Of a stretch of DNA of 64,000 nt, positions 52,293 to 61,380 are shown in pieces (within the stretch, counting starts at the first letter, position 1; each line of letters starts with the position of its first letter). The notes under the pieces are model-generated. The model did not search any database and was not told where the DNA came from. It was given only the letters and a program-made list of their open reading frames with translations. The position numbers were made by a program, and so were the translations under genes. Where the stretch lies: positions 1,198,088-1,262,087 of the forward strand of contig CBDHFR010000003.1 in the NCBI GenBank assembly GCA_965262665.1, read 5' to 3'. Source of the DNA: CBDBND01 sp965262665 (GTDB taxonomy: Bacteria > Pseudomonadota > Alphaproteobacteria > Rhodospirillales > Rhodospirillaceae).

Positions 52293-54431
52293 ATGGCTGA
52301 GCAAACCAACAATGATGAAACCACCGCCGGCGCAGCCAACTCGGACGCAGCCATCCCTGCCGAAGCCAGCGCGGACGAAGCCAGCACCGAGGAAATTAGC
52401 CCGGACCTAGAGGAAGCGTACCGCCTTTTTGGGCCACCCAGCGACAATGAGGAAGACAACCCCGATAAAGCCGGTGCCGAAAAAGACAGCGCTGAGGAAA
52501 CCAGTCCGGACGAAGGCAGTTCCGGCACGAGGCGTGATGGGTGGATGGCTACTGACGAGGAACTCGCTGCTAGTGCCGATGGCTGCAGCACCGACGAAAC
52601 CACCGTCGAGGAAGCGGGCCTGACCGAACCCAGTGATGATAATCGCAGCCCGGACATGGGCGGCTCCGACCAAGACAGCCCGGACCAGCACAGTCCAGAT
52701 GAAGCCAGCCCGGACCTAGAAGACCATGCGAAGATAATTTTCGGGCAGCCCAGTGACCATCAAAAGCATGTAACAACCTCAAACAAGATCTTCAATCCAG
52801 AAACGCTTGAGCTCGTCAAGACGGTGTCGCACGACGACGAGATCCAGTGGGAAACGATCATAGCGCAGCAGCCGCCAGCAGACGCGACGCTTTGGGAACT
52901 CGAACAACAAATGCGGCGCGAATTGATAAGGCTGGTGGCGCTAAAGAAGTGGAACGACGACAAAAGTAAGGTTCAGACATCGACGTTTGAGCGCTACGCC
53001 CAGATGGCGCATGCGACCTTTGATCCAAAAAGCAACACATGCCGCATTGGCGTACAGGACGTGAATGCCGCGTTTGAACGCGCAGAGAAATGGGTGCGCG
53101 AACGGCTGGAGCAGGACATTTGGCTTGGTGAATGCGATATGGGACGGACGCGGCGCTTCATTTCGCAGCGCGTCGACGGGCTTTCGAGCGCACTTAGTCA
53201 AATGGATGTAATTATCCGTTACGACATCCGTGCTCAGGTGGCGCAAATTCGTTCGCAAAGGGGCAGTTGGCTCGACATCAACGACCATATAGAGGCGAGA
53301 CTCCTGGAAACCATTGCCAAGTTGTTTTCGTTCATGCGGCGGAGCTCAAAAAACTCAAATCCGAGGGCCGTTCCTGCCGACTGGTCCTACGTAAAATGGC
53401 GACAGGTGTTTGACGCGCACCTCGCAGACCATGAGGTCGATGGATTTGTCGAATGGCTTAAGAAGCTGAAGCCCTGGGACGGGGTCGACCGCATTGACAG
53501 ATGGCTGACGGACTGCGGTTTCAAATTTGTGGACGATTTCGACAATGACGAACTGATCAGTTGGGCATCGCGCTCCATATTGATGGTTGCGTGCCTTCGC
53601 GCCATTAACCCGGGTCTCAAGCACGACACTATTCCGGTCCTCATCGGCCCGCAGGGCGTTGGCAAATCGACGGCGCTCGCGTGGCTGTTGCCGGAAGAAC
53701 ACCGCACCCAGTGGTTCTCGGACGGGTTACGGCTTTCCGCCGACGAGAAGCGCCGCGTGGAGGCGTTGCAAGGCACTGTCATCGTAGAAGTCGCGGAGAT
53801 GACCGGCGCTACCACGGCCGATATCGAGAGCCTCAAGGCCTTTCTCTCACGCACAACCGATCATGTCCGTCTCGCTTTCCGGAGGAACCCTGCGCATTAC
53901 CCACGGCTCTGCTCGATCGCTGGCACGGCGAACGGGTCGGTTGTCCTGCCGAACGATCCGTCGGGCAATCGGCGCTTCGTGGCATTGCGGCTCACAGACG
54001 GCTCGGCCGACACCATCCGGCAGTATTTGGACGAGAACCGCGAACAGCTATGGGCGGAAGCCTGGGATCGTGCCCAAAATGGCGAGGGCGCATATTTGTC
54101 GGACGCTCTTCGTGGATTGCAGGAGAAAGCCAACGAAACAGTCAGGGCCGGAGACAATATCCTGGAGGACTCGGTGCGCTCTTGGCTGAAAACACGCATG
54201 GATAAGCCAGGCCGGGAACCGTATTTTACGCTCGCTCAATGCGCCCAAGGGTGCGGCGTCCCGCGGCAAGGAGAGAGTCCGCAAAGTACGCCTACTAAGC
54301 AAGTGCGGCGTTTGACCCGCGTACTCGAGCGTTTCGGCTGTGAATCTGGCCGCACACGCATTAACGGTACTCAGACGCGCGTGTGGTTTTATCCGGATCG
54401 GATCGCGGACTTCGCTGGAGACGACGCATAA
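52293..54431 (+). CDS. VapE-type (virulence-associated E) helicase with acidic repeat N terminus
   Basis: About 712 residues from MAEQTNNDETTAGAANSDAA (ATG 52293). The first about 160 residues are very acidic with repeated SPDE/SPDLE/TDE units. The rest is a VapE-family P-loop protein: LKPWDGVDRIDRWLTDCGFK, DTIPVLIGPQGVGKSTALAW (Walker A), GTVIVEVAEMTGATTADIES (Walker B), FLSRTTDHVRLAFRRNPAHY, RFVALRL. The last part (QGCGVPRQGE...RVLERFGCESGRTR) resembles a winged-helix end. A replication helicase of phage or satellite. Origin-like repeats follow. Confidence 0.82.
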   Translation: MAEQTNNDETTAGAANSDAAIPAEASADEASTEEISPDLEEAYRLFGPPSDNEEDNPDKAGAEKDSAEETSPDEGSSGTRRDGWMATDEELAASADGCSTDETTVEEAGLTEPSDDNRSPDMGGSDQDSPDQHSPDEASPDLEDHAKIIFGQPSDHQKHVTTSNKIFNPETLELVKTVSHDDEIQWETIIAQQPPADATLWELEQQMRRELIRLVALKKWNDDKSKVQTSTFERYAQMAHATFDPKSNTCRIGVQDVNAAFERAEKWVRERLEQDIWLGECDMGRTRRFISQRVDGLSSALSQMDVIIRYDIRAQVAQIRSQRGSWLDINDHIEARLLETIAKLFSFMRRSSKNSNPRAVPADWSYVKWRQVFDAHLADHEVDGFVEWLKKLKPWDGVDRIDRWLTDCGFKFVDDFDNDELISWASRSILMVACLRAINPGLKHDTIPVLIGPQGVGKSTALAWLLPEEHRTQWFSDGLRLSADEKRRVEALQGTVIVEVAEMTGATTADIESLKAFLSRTTDHVRLAFRRNPAHYPRLCSIAGTANGSVVLPNDPSGNRRFVALRLTDGSADTIRQYLDENREQLWAEAWDRAQNGEGAYLSDALRGLQEKANETVRAGDNILEDSVRSWLKTRMDKPGREPYFTLAQCAQGCGVPRQGESPQSTPTKQVRRLTRVLERFGCESGRTRINGTQTRVWFYPDRIADFAGDDA

Positions 54432-54763
54432 TCGAGCGCATCGGCTGCGTCACCGCTGCACTCCGCGGGTTGATATAAAATCTTCGACAGTACCCTACCG
54501 TCCAGCGTCAAATTCTCCAGGTTGATGTTTCGTTGGTGGCACATGCCCTACCACTTAGTGTGAGACACTTTCCTCTAGGTCACTGAGCCGGACACTGGCA
54601 GATCCAGATGTACCCGCCATAGTGGGATGGGAAGCAATCTTCGTCGTCGAACACCAGGTCTTCCGTGTCGCGCTCTTAAACGGCACGAACCCCCAGGCCG
54701 CATTACCGCCGATCACTTTTCAGTATGGATAGGCGGCTTTGGCCAGCAGATTCAATGTCGAAG

Positions 54764-54933
54764 GCTGTGACAGCTGTGACACCATGTGACACCAAAACCA
54801 AAGACTTTAAAAAAGTACCTGTGACAGCTGTGACGGCATGAGACAGCAGAATCCCTATAGCTATTAATTAACGGTATTAGGGGTATTTAATATGTATAAG
54901 GGAAATGCCGTCACTGGTGTCACTGGTGTCACA
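54764..54933. repeat. Iteron-like array with AT-rich core, possible replication origin
   Basis: TGTGACAGCTGTGACACC, ATGTGACACC and TGTGACAGCTGTGACGG lie left of an AT-rich core (about 54856-54903, CTATTAATTAACGGTATTAG), with GTCACTGGTGTCACTGGTGT on the right in inverse orientation. At least eight GTGAC units. Position after the VapE-type helicase suggests a satellite origin. Confidence 0.6.
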
Positions 54934-55116
54934 ACGCATCATCCTTTTCTTGACTAGCAACCCGGTCCTTTCGTGGACCTAAATCCGACCTGGACCCGGT
55001 TAAGGCCTCTTGAGTGGTTCACGGTTGGGCCGCGCCCGTAAGAAGGCGGTTAAACCATGCCCGGGAGCCACAGAATTCTCTTGTAAGAGCTGGGAAGACA
55101 GACACAGTGGGGATGG

Positions 55117-55275
55117 ATGGGGGCTCCCATTCCGTCGACGGCGCTGCTGTGGGCTACCGGCCTAATTTGGCGCGGCCACGGTGACATACAGCTGATCGAC
55201 GATCACCATAAGGCGCGGCGTATGGCCCGGAACCACCCCGATGTCTACGAACTCGTCGAAGTCGAGCCCGATTGA
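55117..55275 (+). CDS. Short hypothetical protein (52 aa)
   Basis: MGAPIPSTALLWATGLIWRG, HGDIQLIDDHHKARRMARNH, PDVYELVEVEPD. Good codon pattern, GTGGGGATG upstream. It is the last plausible ORF of the VapE-side module. Family not recognised; may be a C-terminal remnant. Confidence 0.3.
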   Translation: MGAPIPSTALLWATGLIWRGHGDIQLIDDHHKARRMARNHPDVYELVEVEPD

Positions 55276-55299
55276 TGGGTGCTCTATCTGGAAGTTGCC

Positions 55300-55572
55300 T
55301 CAGTTAAGGTTGCGGAAGGAGTATCCCCTGCAAAGCCCCCCCAACCTAGCCGAAAGGCCAGATGGCTGTGTCGCTCCATAACGATCACCAATTAGCAGGA
55401 TGACGGCCTGGGCCTGTCGAACGGCTGATAAGCATGCAATTTGCGGTGAATCGGGCTGCGCACCGAAGTCCTCAGCCCTAAGCACTTCATGCCCAAGTGT
55501 TCGAGCCGCGCGCTCCACTGCATCTCGAAAACTCTCCATGCCAGATATGACTGAACTTATGAAAATCCGCAT
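55300..55572 (-). pseudogene. DUF4062 protein, N-terminal fragment
   Basis: From MRIFISSVISGMESFRDAVE: RAARTLGHEVLRAEDFGAQP, DSPQIACLSAVRQAQAVILL, IGDRYGATQPSGLSA. This is the DUF4062 fold (a TIR/SLOG-like nucleotide-binding domain) that usually heads large STAND/NTPase or other defence-related proteins. After SGLSA the frame diverges and stops; the partner domains are missing. Probably a broken defence gene. Confidence 0.65.
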
Positions 55573-55652
55573 CATACCAATCCTCATTACAAATGTTTTT
55601 GGCTCAAATTTAACAATACACTTCGAAACTCACACAAACCTCCCACTTCCGT

Positions 55653-55757
55653 TTACCTTAAGGTGCAATAGACAACACCATCTTCTGCCTCGTCGACGGT
55701 ATAGGCACGGCCGTCTTTGGTGTACGCCGTCGAACCAGGGAGGAATCTCTCAGTCAT
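55653..55757 (-). CDS. 34-codon ORF
   Basis: ATG 55757: MTERFLPGSTAYTKDGRAYT, VDEAEDGVVYCTLR, stop. Beta-strand-like, reads like a compact genuine peptide ('G..Y....GR.Y.VDE.EDGVVYC'). It may be the start of a truncated gene or a small stand-alone protein. Function unknown. Confidence 0.35.
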   Translation of the reverse strand: MTERFLPGSTAYTKDGRAYTVDEAEDGVVYCTLR

Positions 55758-56373
55758 CAAGTGTCCTTACTTTCTATGTCCGCCAGCGGCTGGCCTTTGG
55801 GATTGTGTTGCGGACGGGATGCAGAGGCCGGGCCCCAGAAAGGTGGAAAATGCATGACCGTCGTTGAAATGGTCAACGCCATTGTCTGTGCGGAATGCCT
55901 ATGGCGACCGCGTCGGCTACATCGCCGATCTCGCCTACAAGACTCAGCGACTGGTCGAGGAGAGTGCCGCTCAGGAAGGCCTCGGCAGACTACCTTCAAC
56001 GTTCAACGCCATCTGATTTCCCGAAAGACATTACGCCAGTTTCGCAACCACGCCGTGGGCCTGTGGCAAACCGTCACCGCTGCCGCTTGAGCAGGACTTC
56101 CATGCCAATCACAGCACGACCATTCAATAACGTGACAATGCCCTGACAATGCCCCCTATAATCGTGAGTGGATGAGGTTTTCGGAAGGGACAGGCAATCC
56201 GTGATCCGGTTCGTCACGGTTTGATCCAGCATAAGCAAGATCAGAGCGTCGCGACCATACACTGCCGTCCTATCAAAGCCACGGATTTACAATCACACTT
56301 CATCCCGTTGCACGTAACGCTGGTATCGGGCCAGCGACTTGAAGTCATTTAAGCTTTACAAAAGTTCAGTAAA
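55758..56373. other. Intergenic with gene and IS debris
   Basis: A plus frame at about 55895-56010 reads AYGDRVGYIADLAYKTQRLV, EESAAQEGLGRLPSTFN, a plausible protein tail (possibly of a type I restriction R subunit; weak). A doubled TGACAATGCC lies at 56134-56154 and one GATGAGGTTTTCGGAAGGGA copy at 56171. Confidence 0.35.
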
Positions 56374-56414
56374 GGTGGTTGCGGGCCCCCGCAACTTGCT
56401 TTTTCCGAAAACCT
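56374..56414 (+). repeat. Left inverted repeat flanking the methyltransferase gene
   Basis: Contains GTTGCGGGCCCCCGCAAC and CTTGCTTTTTCCGAAAACC. Its reverse complement matches 57302-57343 with few differences. Confidence 0.8.
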
Positions 56415-56448
56415 TACCTGCCTTCTATGTACAAGACGTACAGGTGTG

Positions 56449-56471
56449 GATGAGGTTTTCGGAAGGGACAG
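56449..56471 (+). repeat. Dispersed terminus GATGAGGTTTTCGGAAGGGA
   Basis: One of at least six copies: about 33973, 39601, 56170, 56449, 57273 and 57458, most ending GGGACA. They look like the ends of one IS or MITE family (tip TGTCCC on the other strand). Confidence 0.75.
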
Positions 56472-56544
56472 GTAAATAGAATAGAAAATTCTCAACGTTT
56501 ATCACAAGGTGATGCCGGGCAATAATGACGTATAAGCTCGTGCT

Positions 56545-57195
56545 ATGAGCAAGCTCACGCCGCAACAAGACGCAGTGCAAGCACAAGAGGTCGTGGACAT
56601 CACGATCGCGGAATATGACCGCATGGCGGTACCTTACCGTCGCGGCACTGCCGATCATGACGTCAGCCAAAACATTGCGTCCCTGCTCGAGGCGATCGAG
56701 GGTGAGGCGCCGCATGTCATTCTCGATCTAGGCTGCGGGCCCGGTCGGGATCTGTGCCGGTTCACCGAGCTCGGCCACGAAGCGGTCGGCCTTGACGGCT
56801 CTGGCGAGCTCGCCGCCATGGCGCGCGCTGCGACGGATTGTGAGGTGTTGCACCAAGACTTCCTCACGCTCGACCTGCAGTCAGAACGCTTCGATGGGAT
56901 CTTCGCAAACGCCTCGCTATTCCATGTGCCGAGCAGCCAGCTGGCCCGGGTCCTCGGCGACCTCGCTGCGACCCTCAAGTCCGGCGGCGTCCTGTTCTGT
57001 TCGAACCCCAGGGGTCACAACGAGGAAGGTTGGGCAAGTGGGCGCTACGGTTGCTTCCATGATCTCGAAACGTGGCGCGCCTACGTCAGCGCCGCGGGAT
57101 TTCGGGAGCTGCACCACTATTACCGCCCGCCTGATCGGCCCAATGCAGAGCAGCCGTGGCTCGCCACGGTCTGGCGCAAGAGCCTGGGGATTTAG
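56545..57195 (+). CDS. Class I SAM-dependent methyltransferase
   Basis: 216 residues. Motif I: HVILDLGCGPGRDLCRFTEL; post I: HEAVGLDGSGELAAMARAAT; QDFLTLDLQSERFDGIFANA (motif IV) and LFHVPSSQLARVLGDLAATL, LKSGGVLFCSNPRG. UbiE/Tam-like small-molecule methyltransferase; substrate unknown. The gene is enclosed by 41-bp inverted repeats (56374, 57302) and several GATGAGGTTTTCGGAAGGGA ends, so it may have moved as cargo. Confidence 0.85.
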   Translation: MSKLTPQQDAVQAQEVVDITIAEYDRMAVPYRRGTADHDVSQNIASLLEAIEGEAPHVILDLGCGPGRDLCRFTELGHEAVGLDGSGELAAMARAATDCEVLHQDFLTLDLQSERFDGIFANASLFHVPSSQLARVLGDLAATLKSGGVLFCSNPRGHNEEGWASGRYGCFHDLETWRAYVSAAGFRELHHYYRPPDRPNAEQPWLATVWRKSLGI

Positions 57196-57301
57196 TCCAG
57201 TAACGGCCCCTTGTACCTGTACTTTGCGAAAACCTCATCTACGCCCAGGCGGTTTGTTTTTCGAAGAGCAGCGGATGAAGTTTTCGGAAGGGACAAGAGT
57301 T

Positions 57302-57343
57302 AAGGTGTTCGGGAAAAGCAAGTTGCGGGGGCCCGCAACCAAC
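57302..57343 (-). repeat. Right inverted repeat flanking the methyltransferase gene
   Basis: Contains GGGAAAAGCAAGTTGCGGGG and GCCCGCAACC; inverse match of 56374-56414. Confidence 0.8.
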
Positions 57344-57559
57344 TTAATTTTCTGTTGGTTGCGGTGGCGATTCCAAGGGTCAGATAAGACAAATCAACTT
57401 TCTTTTTCCTAACACTCATCATCCTAAACTGCGTGCGAATCCTCTGTAATTCTGCGTGGACGGGGTTTTCGGAAGGGACACCCGCTGTTTTATTTGTCCT
57501 GAATCAGGACTGGGCGGTGATTTTTCTCATGGCTTGTATATGATGACCCATGCAACGAC

Positions 57560-57952
57560 TTGGCAGCTCGGTTCAGCGCCAAAGCGACCGTTGCTGCGGC
57601 AATCAAATTTGGCGAGCTGGACGATGATGCTCTGCTTGATTTGGATGCCTTAGCTCCGTTGATGGAAAAAGTATCTGTGCGGTACGACCCGTCGCTAGAT
57701 GCGCACACCCCGGAGGGTCGCCCTGGTGTGGGCACGGTGACGCTGACGGATGGCCGGACCGTTACACAGGATGTGATTTATCCGCGCGGCACACCGGAAG
57801 TGCGCGCAACGGAACAAGAGCGTCTCGATAAAGCGCACACGCTGTTGGCCCGGTACTACGGCGAGCAGGGAGCCAAGGCCGTCGTTGATGCTGTTATGGT
57901 GCTGGATGGAGACGGCACCATCGCCGACCTCACCGAAGCCCTGAGGCGATAA
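57560..57952 (+). pseudogene. MmgE/PrpD-family protein, C-terminal fragment
   Basis: AARFSAKATVAAAIKFGELD, LAPLMEKVSVRYDPSLDAHT, RPGVGTVTLTDGRTVTQDVI, YPRGTPEVRATEQERLDKAH. This is the last third of MmgE/PrpD proteins ('FS....VA.A...G......V.V..D........P..V.V.L.DGR........PRG.P'). The frame is open a little upstream of 57560 but the N-terminal about 300 residues are lost at the GGAAGGGACA-type repeat (57458). Confidence 0.72.
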
Positions 57953-57978
57953 GATCGATCAGCGTTCGATCTTTTTAT
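57951..57978 (+). terminator. Terminator between PrpD remnant and ettA
   Basis: AAGATCGA and TCGATCTT form an 8-bp stem with a 7-base loop followed by TTT. It lies between the converging genes and overlaps the last codons of ettA. Serves the plus strand. Confidence 0.75.
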
Positions 57979-59638
57979 ACTTGATGCGGTGCGGTTCTAC
58001 AGCGTCGTCACCGAGGCGACGTTTTTTATCCTCTTCGTAGTCGTCGAAATTGCCCTCGAACCATTCCACATGGCTGTCGCCTTCGAAAGCGAGGATATGG
58101 GTGGCGATGCGGTCAAGGAACCAGCGGTCGTGGCTGATGATAACGGCACAGCCAGCGAATTCTAACAATGCCAGCTCGAGCGCTCTAAGGGTGTCCACAT
58201 CGAGATCGTTGGTGGGTTCGTCCAGCAGGATCACGTTGGCGCCGGACTTGAGCATTTTGGCGAGATGCACCCGGTTGCGTTCCCCACCGGACAGCTGGCC
58301 CACTTTCTTCTGCTGATCAGCGCCGCGGAAATTGAACCTGCCCACATAGGCGCGGCTTTGCACGGTGTGTTTGCCCAACTCGATTTCATCGAGACCGTCT
58401 GAGATCTCCTCCCATACGGTTTTGTCAGGAGACAGCGCTTCCCGGGTCTGATCGATGTAACCCAGCTTGACCGTGTCACCGACGCGGATGGTGCCACTAT
58501 CGGGCTCTTCGTCGCCAGTGATCATCTTGAACAAGGTGGTCTTGCCAACACCGTTGGGACCGATCACGCCGACGATACCACCGGGTGGCAATTTGAACGA
58601 AAGATTCTCGATGAGCAGCCTGTCTTCGAAGCCCTTGGTCAACCCCTTGGCTTCGATGACCAAGTCTCCCAAGCGTTCCGCCGCTGGGATGATGATCTGT
58701 GCCTGATCGGGCGCCTGATCCGCCGCTTGCGCGACAAGATCTTCATACGCGGTGATTCGCGCCTTGCTTTTGGCCTGACGGGCACGCGGGGTTTGCCGCA
58801 CCCATTCCAGTTCCGTTGAGATGGTGCGCTGGCGGGCTTTTTCTTCGCGCTGTTCCTGTTCCAGCCGTTTTTGTTTCTGTTCCAGCCAGGAGGAGTAGTT
58901 GCCCTGATAGGGAATGCCGCGACCACGATCCAATTCCAAAATCCAGCCAGTAACGTTGTCGAGAAAGTAACGGTCGTGAGTGACGGCGACGACGGTACCC
59001 GGGTACTCCTCTAGGAACCGTTCGATCCAGGCAACAGATTCAGCATCGAGGTGATTGGTGGGTTCATCGAGCAGCAGCATATCAGGTTTGGACAACAACA
59101 ATCTGCACAGAGCCACCCGGCGCTTTTCGCCACCGGAGAGTTTACTCACCTCCGCATCAGCGGGAGGACAGCGTAACGCGTCCAAGGCGATTTCCACCTG
59201 GCGTTGCACATCCCAGCCATCGGCGGCATCTATCTTCTCTTGGAGTTCAGCTTGTTCCGCAATGAGATCGTTCATCTCATCGTCGGTCATTTCTTCGGCA
59301 AACTTGGCGCTGACTTCTTCAAAGCGCTGCAAGAGCGTATTGATTTCCCCGACCCCATCCATGACGTTGCTGAGTACATCTTTGTCGGGGTCCAATTCCG
59401 GTTCCTGTTCGAGGTAGCCGACAACTATGCCATCGGCAGCCCAGGCCTCGCCGATGAATTCCGTCTCGATGCCGGCCATGATTTTCAACAGGGTGGATTT
59501 ACCGGCGCCGTTGTAGCCAAGCACCCCGATCTTGGCGCCGGGTAGAAAAGAAAGGTTGATATCTTTCACCACTTCCCGGCCACCCGGGTAGACCTTGCCC
59601 AGGCCTTGCATGGTGTAAACGTATTGATAGCTGGCCAT
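57959..59638 (-). CDS. ettA: EttA, energy-dependent translational throttle (ABC-F)
   Basis: 559 residues. Two ABC domains: Walker A GVLGYNGAGKSTLLKI and GVIGPNGVGKTTLFKM; signatures SKLSGGEKRRVALCRLLL and GQLSGGERNRVHLAK; Walker B MLLLDEPTNHLD and VILLDEPTNDLD. The arm insertion (EIDTLLQRFEEVSAKFAEEM-like region, about 95-140) marks EttA. It binds the ribosomal E site and gates translation by ATP level. Length and motifs are standard; first gene of ordinary chromosomal sequence. Confidence 0.95.
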   Translation of the reverse strand: MASYQYVYTMQGLGKVYPGGREVVKDINLSFLPGAKIGVLGYNGAGKSTLLKIMAGIETEFIGEAWAADGIVVGYLEQEPELDPDKDVLSNVMDGVGEINTLLQRFEEVSAKFAEEMTDDEMNDLIAEQAELQEKIDAADGWDVQRQVEIALDALRCPPADAEVSKLSGGEKRRVALCRLLLSKPDMLLLDEPTNHLDAESVAWIERFLEEYPGTVVAVTHDRYFLDNVTGWILELDRGRGIPYQGNYSSWLEQKQKRLEQEQREEKARQRTISTELEWVRQTPRARQAKSKARITAYEDLVAQAADQAPDQAQIIIPAAERLGDLVIEAKGLTKGFEDRLLIENLSFKLPPGGIVGVIGPNGVGKTTLFKMITGDEEPDSGTIRVGDTVKLGYIDQTREALSPDKTVWEEISDGLDEIELGKHTVQSRAYVGRFNFRGADQQKKVGQLSGGERNRVHLAKMLKSGANVILLDEPTNDLDVDTLRALELALLEFAGCAVIISHDRWFLDRIATHILAFEGDSHVEWFEGNFDDYEEDKKRRLGDDAVEPHRIKYKKIER

Positions 59639-59662
59639 GGTCAGTCAGTTCCGCTGCAACAG

Positions 59663-61267
59663 TTATGATGTTCCCGGATGTGACGAGACAAAGCCTGCCA
59701 AGGCCGCATTGACTTGTTGGACGACCGGTGCCCAGTCTCCGGGAGGGGCCTGCCGGAACAGGCGGAGGGACGGATACCACGGGCTGTCGCTGCGGTCGAG
59801 AAACCAATACCACAGCAAGCCAGGCCCGGTGGGAACCAAAACCCAACAGGGAACGCCGAGGGCACCGGCCATATGCGCGGTGGTGTTGGGCGCGGTGACC
59901 ACGAGGTCCATGGCCGCCACCTGGGCGGCGAAGGTGTCGAGATCGGCTAGTGAGTCGATATAGGGATCACGGTGCAGGGTGTGACCGCCGCTCTGCTGGA
60001 GCACTGCGTGTTCGTCTGCTGTATCGCCATATTGAAGGTCGATGAAAACCGTGCTTGGTGCTTCGAACAGGGAGGCAAGATCAGTGAGCGCTAAAGACTT
60101 GGCAGCGCCAAAGCGTGGATTGCCGCTGCGCCAAGAAAGTCCGATCCGCAACGCATCACCGAACTGGGCATCATATTTAGATTTGAGAGCGGCTGTTTTG
60201 TCCGATTCCGCTGTCAGAAATGCAGGGCGGGCTCCAAATGCATCTTCACTGGGGCGAAGGTATTGACCCAAGCTACCGGCAGGAATTTGCGCAACAATAG
60301 AGGACAATCTTTTTTGATCCACTTGCAAATCGGGCTGAGCGACAACAGTGGCGAAAGGAAACGAGCGGGCAAACAACGGCGCCAGCCGTTCGGTGCTGGC
60401 GATCAAAAGATCAGACGCCTTGTCTTTGAGATCAGGAAAGATACCAGCATAGAGAATCTGATCGCCCACCCCCTGTTCGGTCCAAACCAGCAGCGTACCC
60501 TGATCCATGGGTGATCCGGTCCAAGCGGGTAAGGCGCGAAACGCGTCAGCCCCCTGAAAGTCCGGTGTATGCCAGCGCCACTCGAAGGCCTCCCAGCCTT
60601 CCTTGAAGCGCCCCGACTGCAGGAGAATTTGCGCCAAGTTGTGGTGCGCCGCCGCGGCGCGAGGATTGACGTCCAAAGCTTGGCGGTAGCTGGCTTCCGC
60701 TTCGCTTCGCTTACCCATGGCCGCCTGGGCGACACCCAGGTTTATCCGGGCGTCCGCATGATCAGGTGTCAGATCCAGCGCCTGACGGGCAGCCTGTTCC
60801 GCATCGTCTAACCGGCCGAGCGCTCTCAGCGTGCGGCTGTAGTTGTAGTGAGTTTCGGCGTTGTTTGGATTGGTGGAAATAGCGGCTTGAAACGCCACCA
60901 CAGATCGCTCCAGGTCATCGAGTTTGAACAGAGCAACGCCCAGGTTCGCTTGAGCTTGATTGTGGCTCGGGGATAGGGCCACTGCTTGTTCGTAGGTCTT
61001 ACGGGCGTTGTCCAGTTGGCCAAGTTGAAGCTGCGCTGACCCCAGATTATTGAGCGTATCGGCATTGTCGGGTTCGATGTCCAACGCAGTCTGTAACGGC
61101 TCTGCCGCCTCAGCGGCGCGGTCTGTCTGCAGAAGAACGGTGCCCAAGCCTCGGAACGCCCCAATCGTCTTGGGTTCGACTCCGAGGATGGTTCGGTAAC
61201 ACTGTTCGGCTTCGGCCAGCCGTCCGGCTTGATGAAGCGCCACGGCTTGGTCCACGGTGGGTATCAT
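59663..61267 (-). CDS. TPR protein with glycosyltransferase-like C-terminal domain
   Basis: About 534 residues from MIPTVDQAVALHQAGRLAEA (ATG 61267; 61288 also open). Seven or so TPRs (residues about 5-240, e.g. AEQCYRTILGVEPKTIGAFR, ARINLGVAQAAMGKRSEAEA). The C-terminal part (WEAFEWRWHTPDFQ, LLVWTEQGVGDQILYAGIFP, IGLSWRSGNPRFGA, DLVVTAPNTTAHMAGALGVP, CWVLVPTGPGLLWYW) matches the GT9/GT41-like domain of 'TPR-glycosyltransferase' proteins of alphaproteobacteria. Probably cytoplasmic O-linked or surface glycosylation; no partner genes nearby. Confidence 0.82.
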   Translation of the reverse strand: MIPTVDQAVALHQAGRLAEAEQCYRTILGVEPKTIGAFRGLGTVLLQTDRAAEAAEPLQTALDIEPDNADTLNNLGSAQLQLGQLDNARKTYEQAVALSPSHNQAQANLGVALFKLDDLERSVVAFQAAISTNPNNAETHYNYSRTLRALGRLDDAEQAARQALDLTPDHADARINLGVAQAAMGKRSEAEASYRQALDVNPRAAAAHHNLAQILLQSGRFKEGWEAFEWRWHTPDFQGADAFRALPAWTGSPMDQGTLLVWTEQGVGDQILYAGIFPDLKDKASDLLIASTERLAPLFARSFPFATVVAQPDLQVDQKRLSSIVAQIPAGSLGQYLRPSEDAFGARPAFLTAESDKTAALKSKYDAQFGDALRIGLSWRSGNPRFGAAKSLALTDLASLFEAPSTVFIDLQYGDTADEHAVLQQSGGHTLHRDPYIDSLADLDTFAAQVAAMDLVVTAPNTTAHMAGALGVPCWVLVPTGPGLLWYWFLDRSDSPWYPSLRLFRQAPPGDWAPVVQQVNAALAGFVSSHPGTS

Positions 61268-61380
61268 GCTCGGCGTCTCGCCACGCAAGGGGTGATCAGA
61301 GACCGCACTGTATAGAGGAGCCGCTGTTTAGGGATCAAGTTTGGGGATCAATGGCAGATCCGTGAATCGTACCAGTTTCC

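Noticed and set aside
55895..56010. HsdR (type I restriction) C-terminus
   Set aside because: A short plausible tail only; too little to name, and no HsdM/HsdS sequence nearby.
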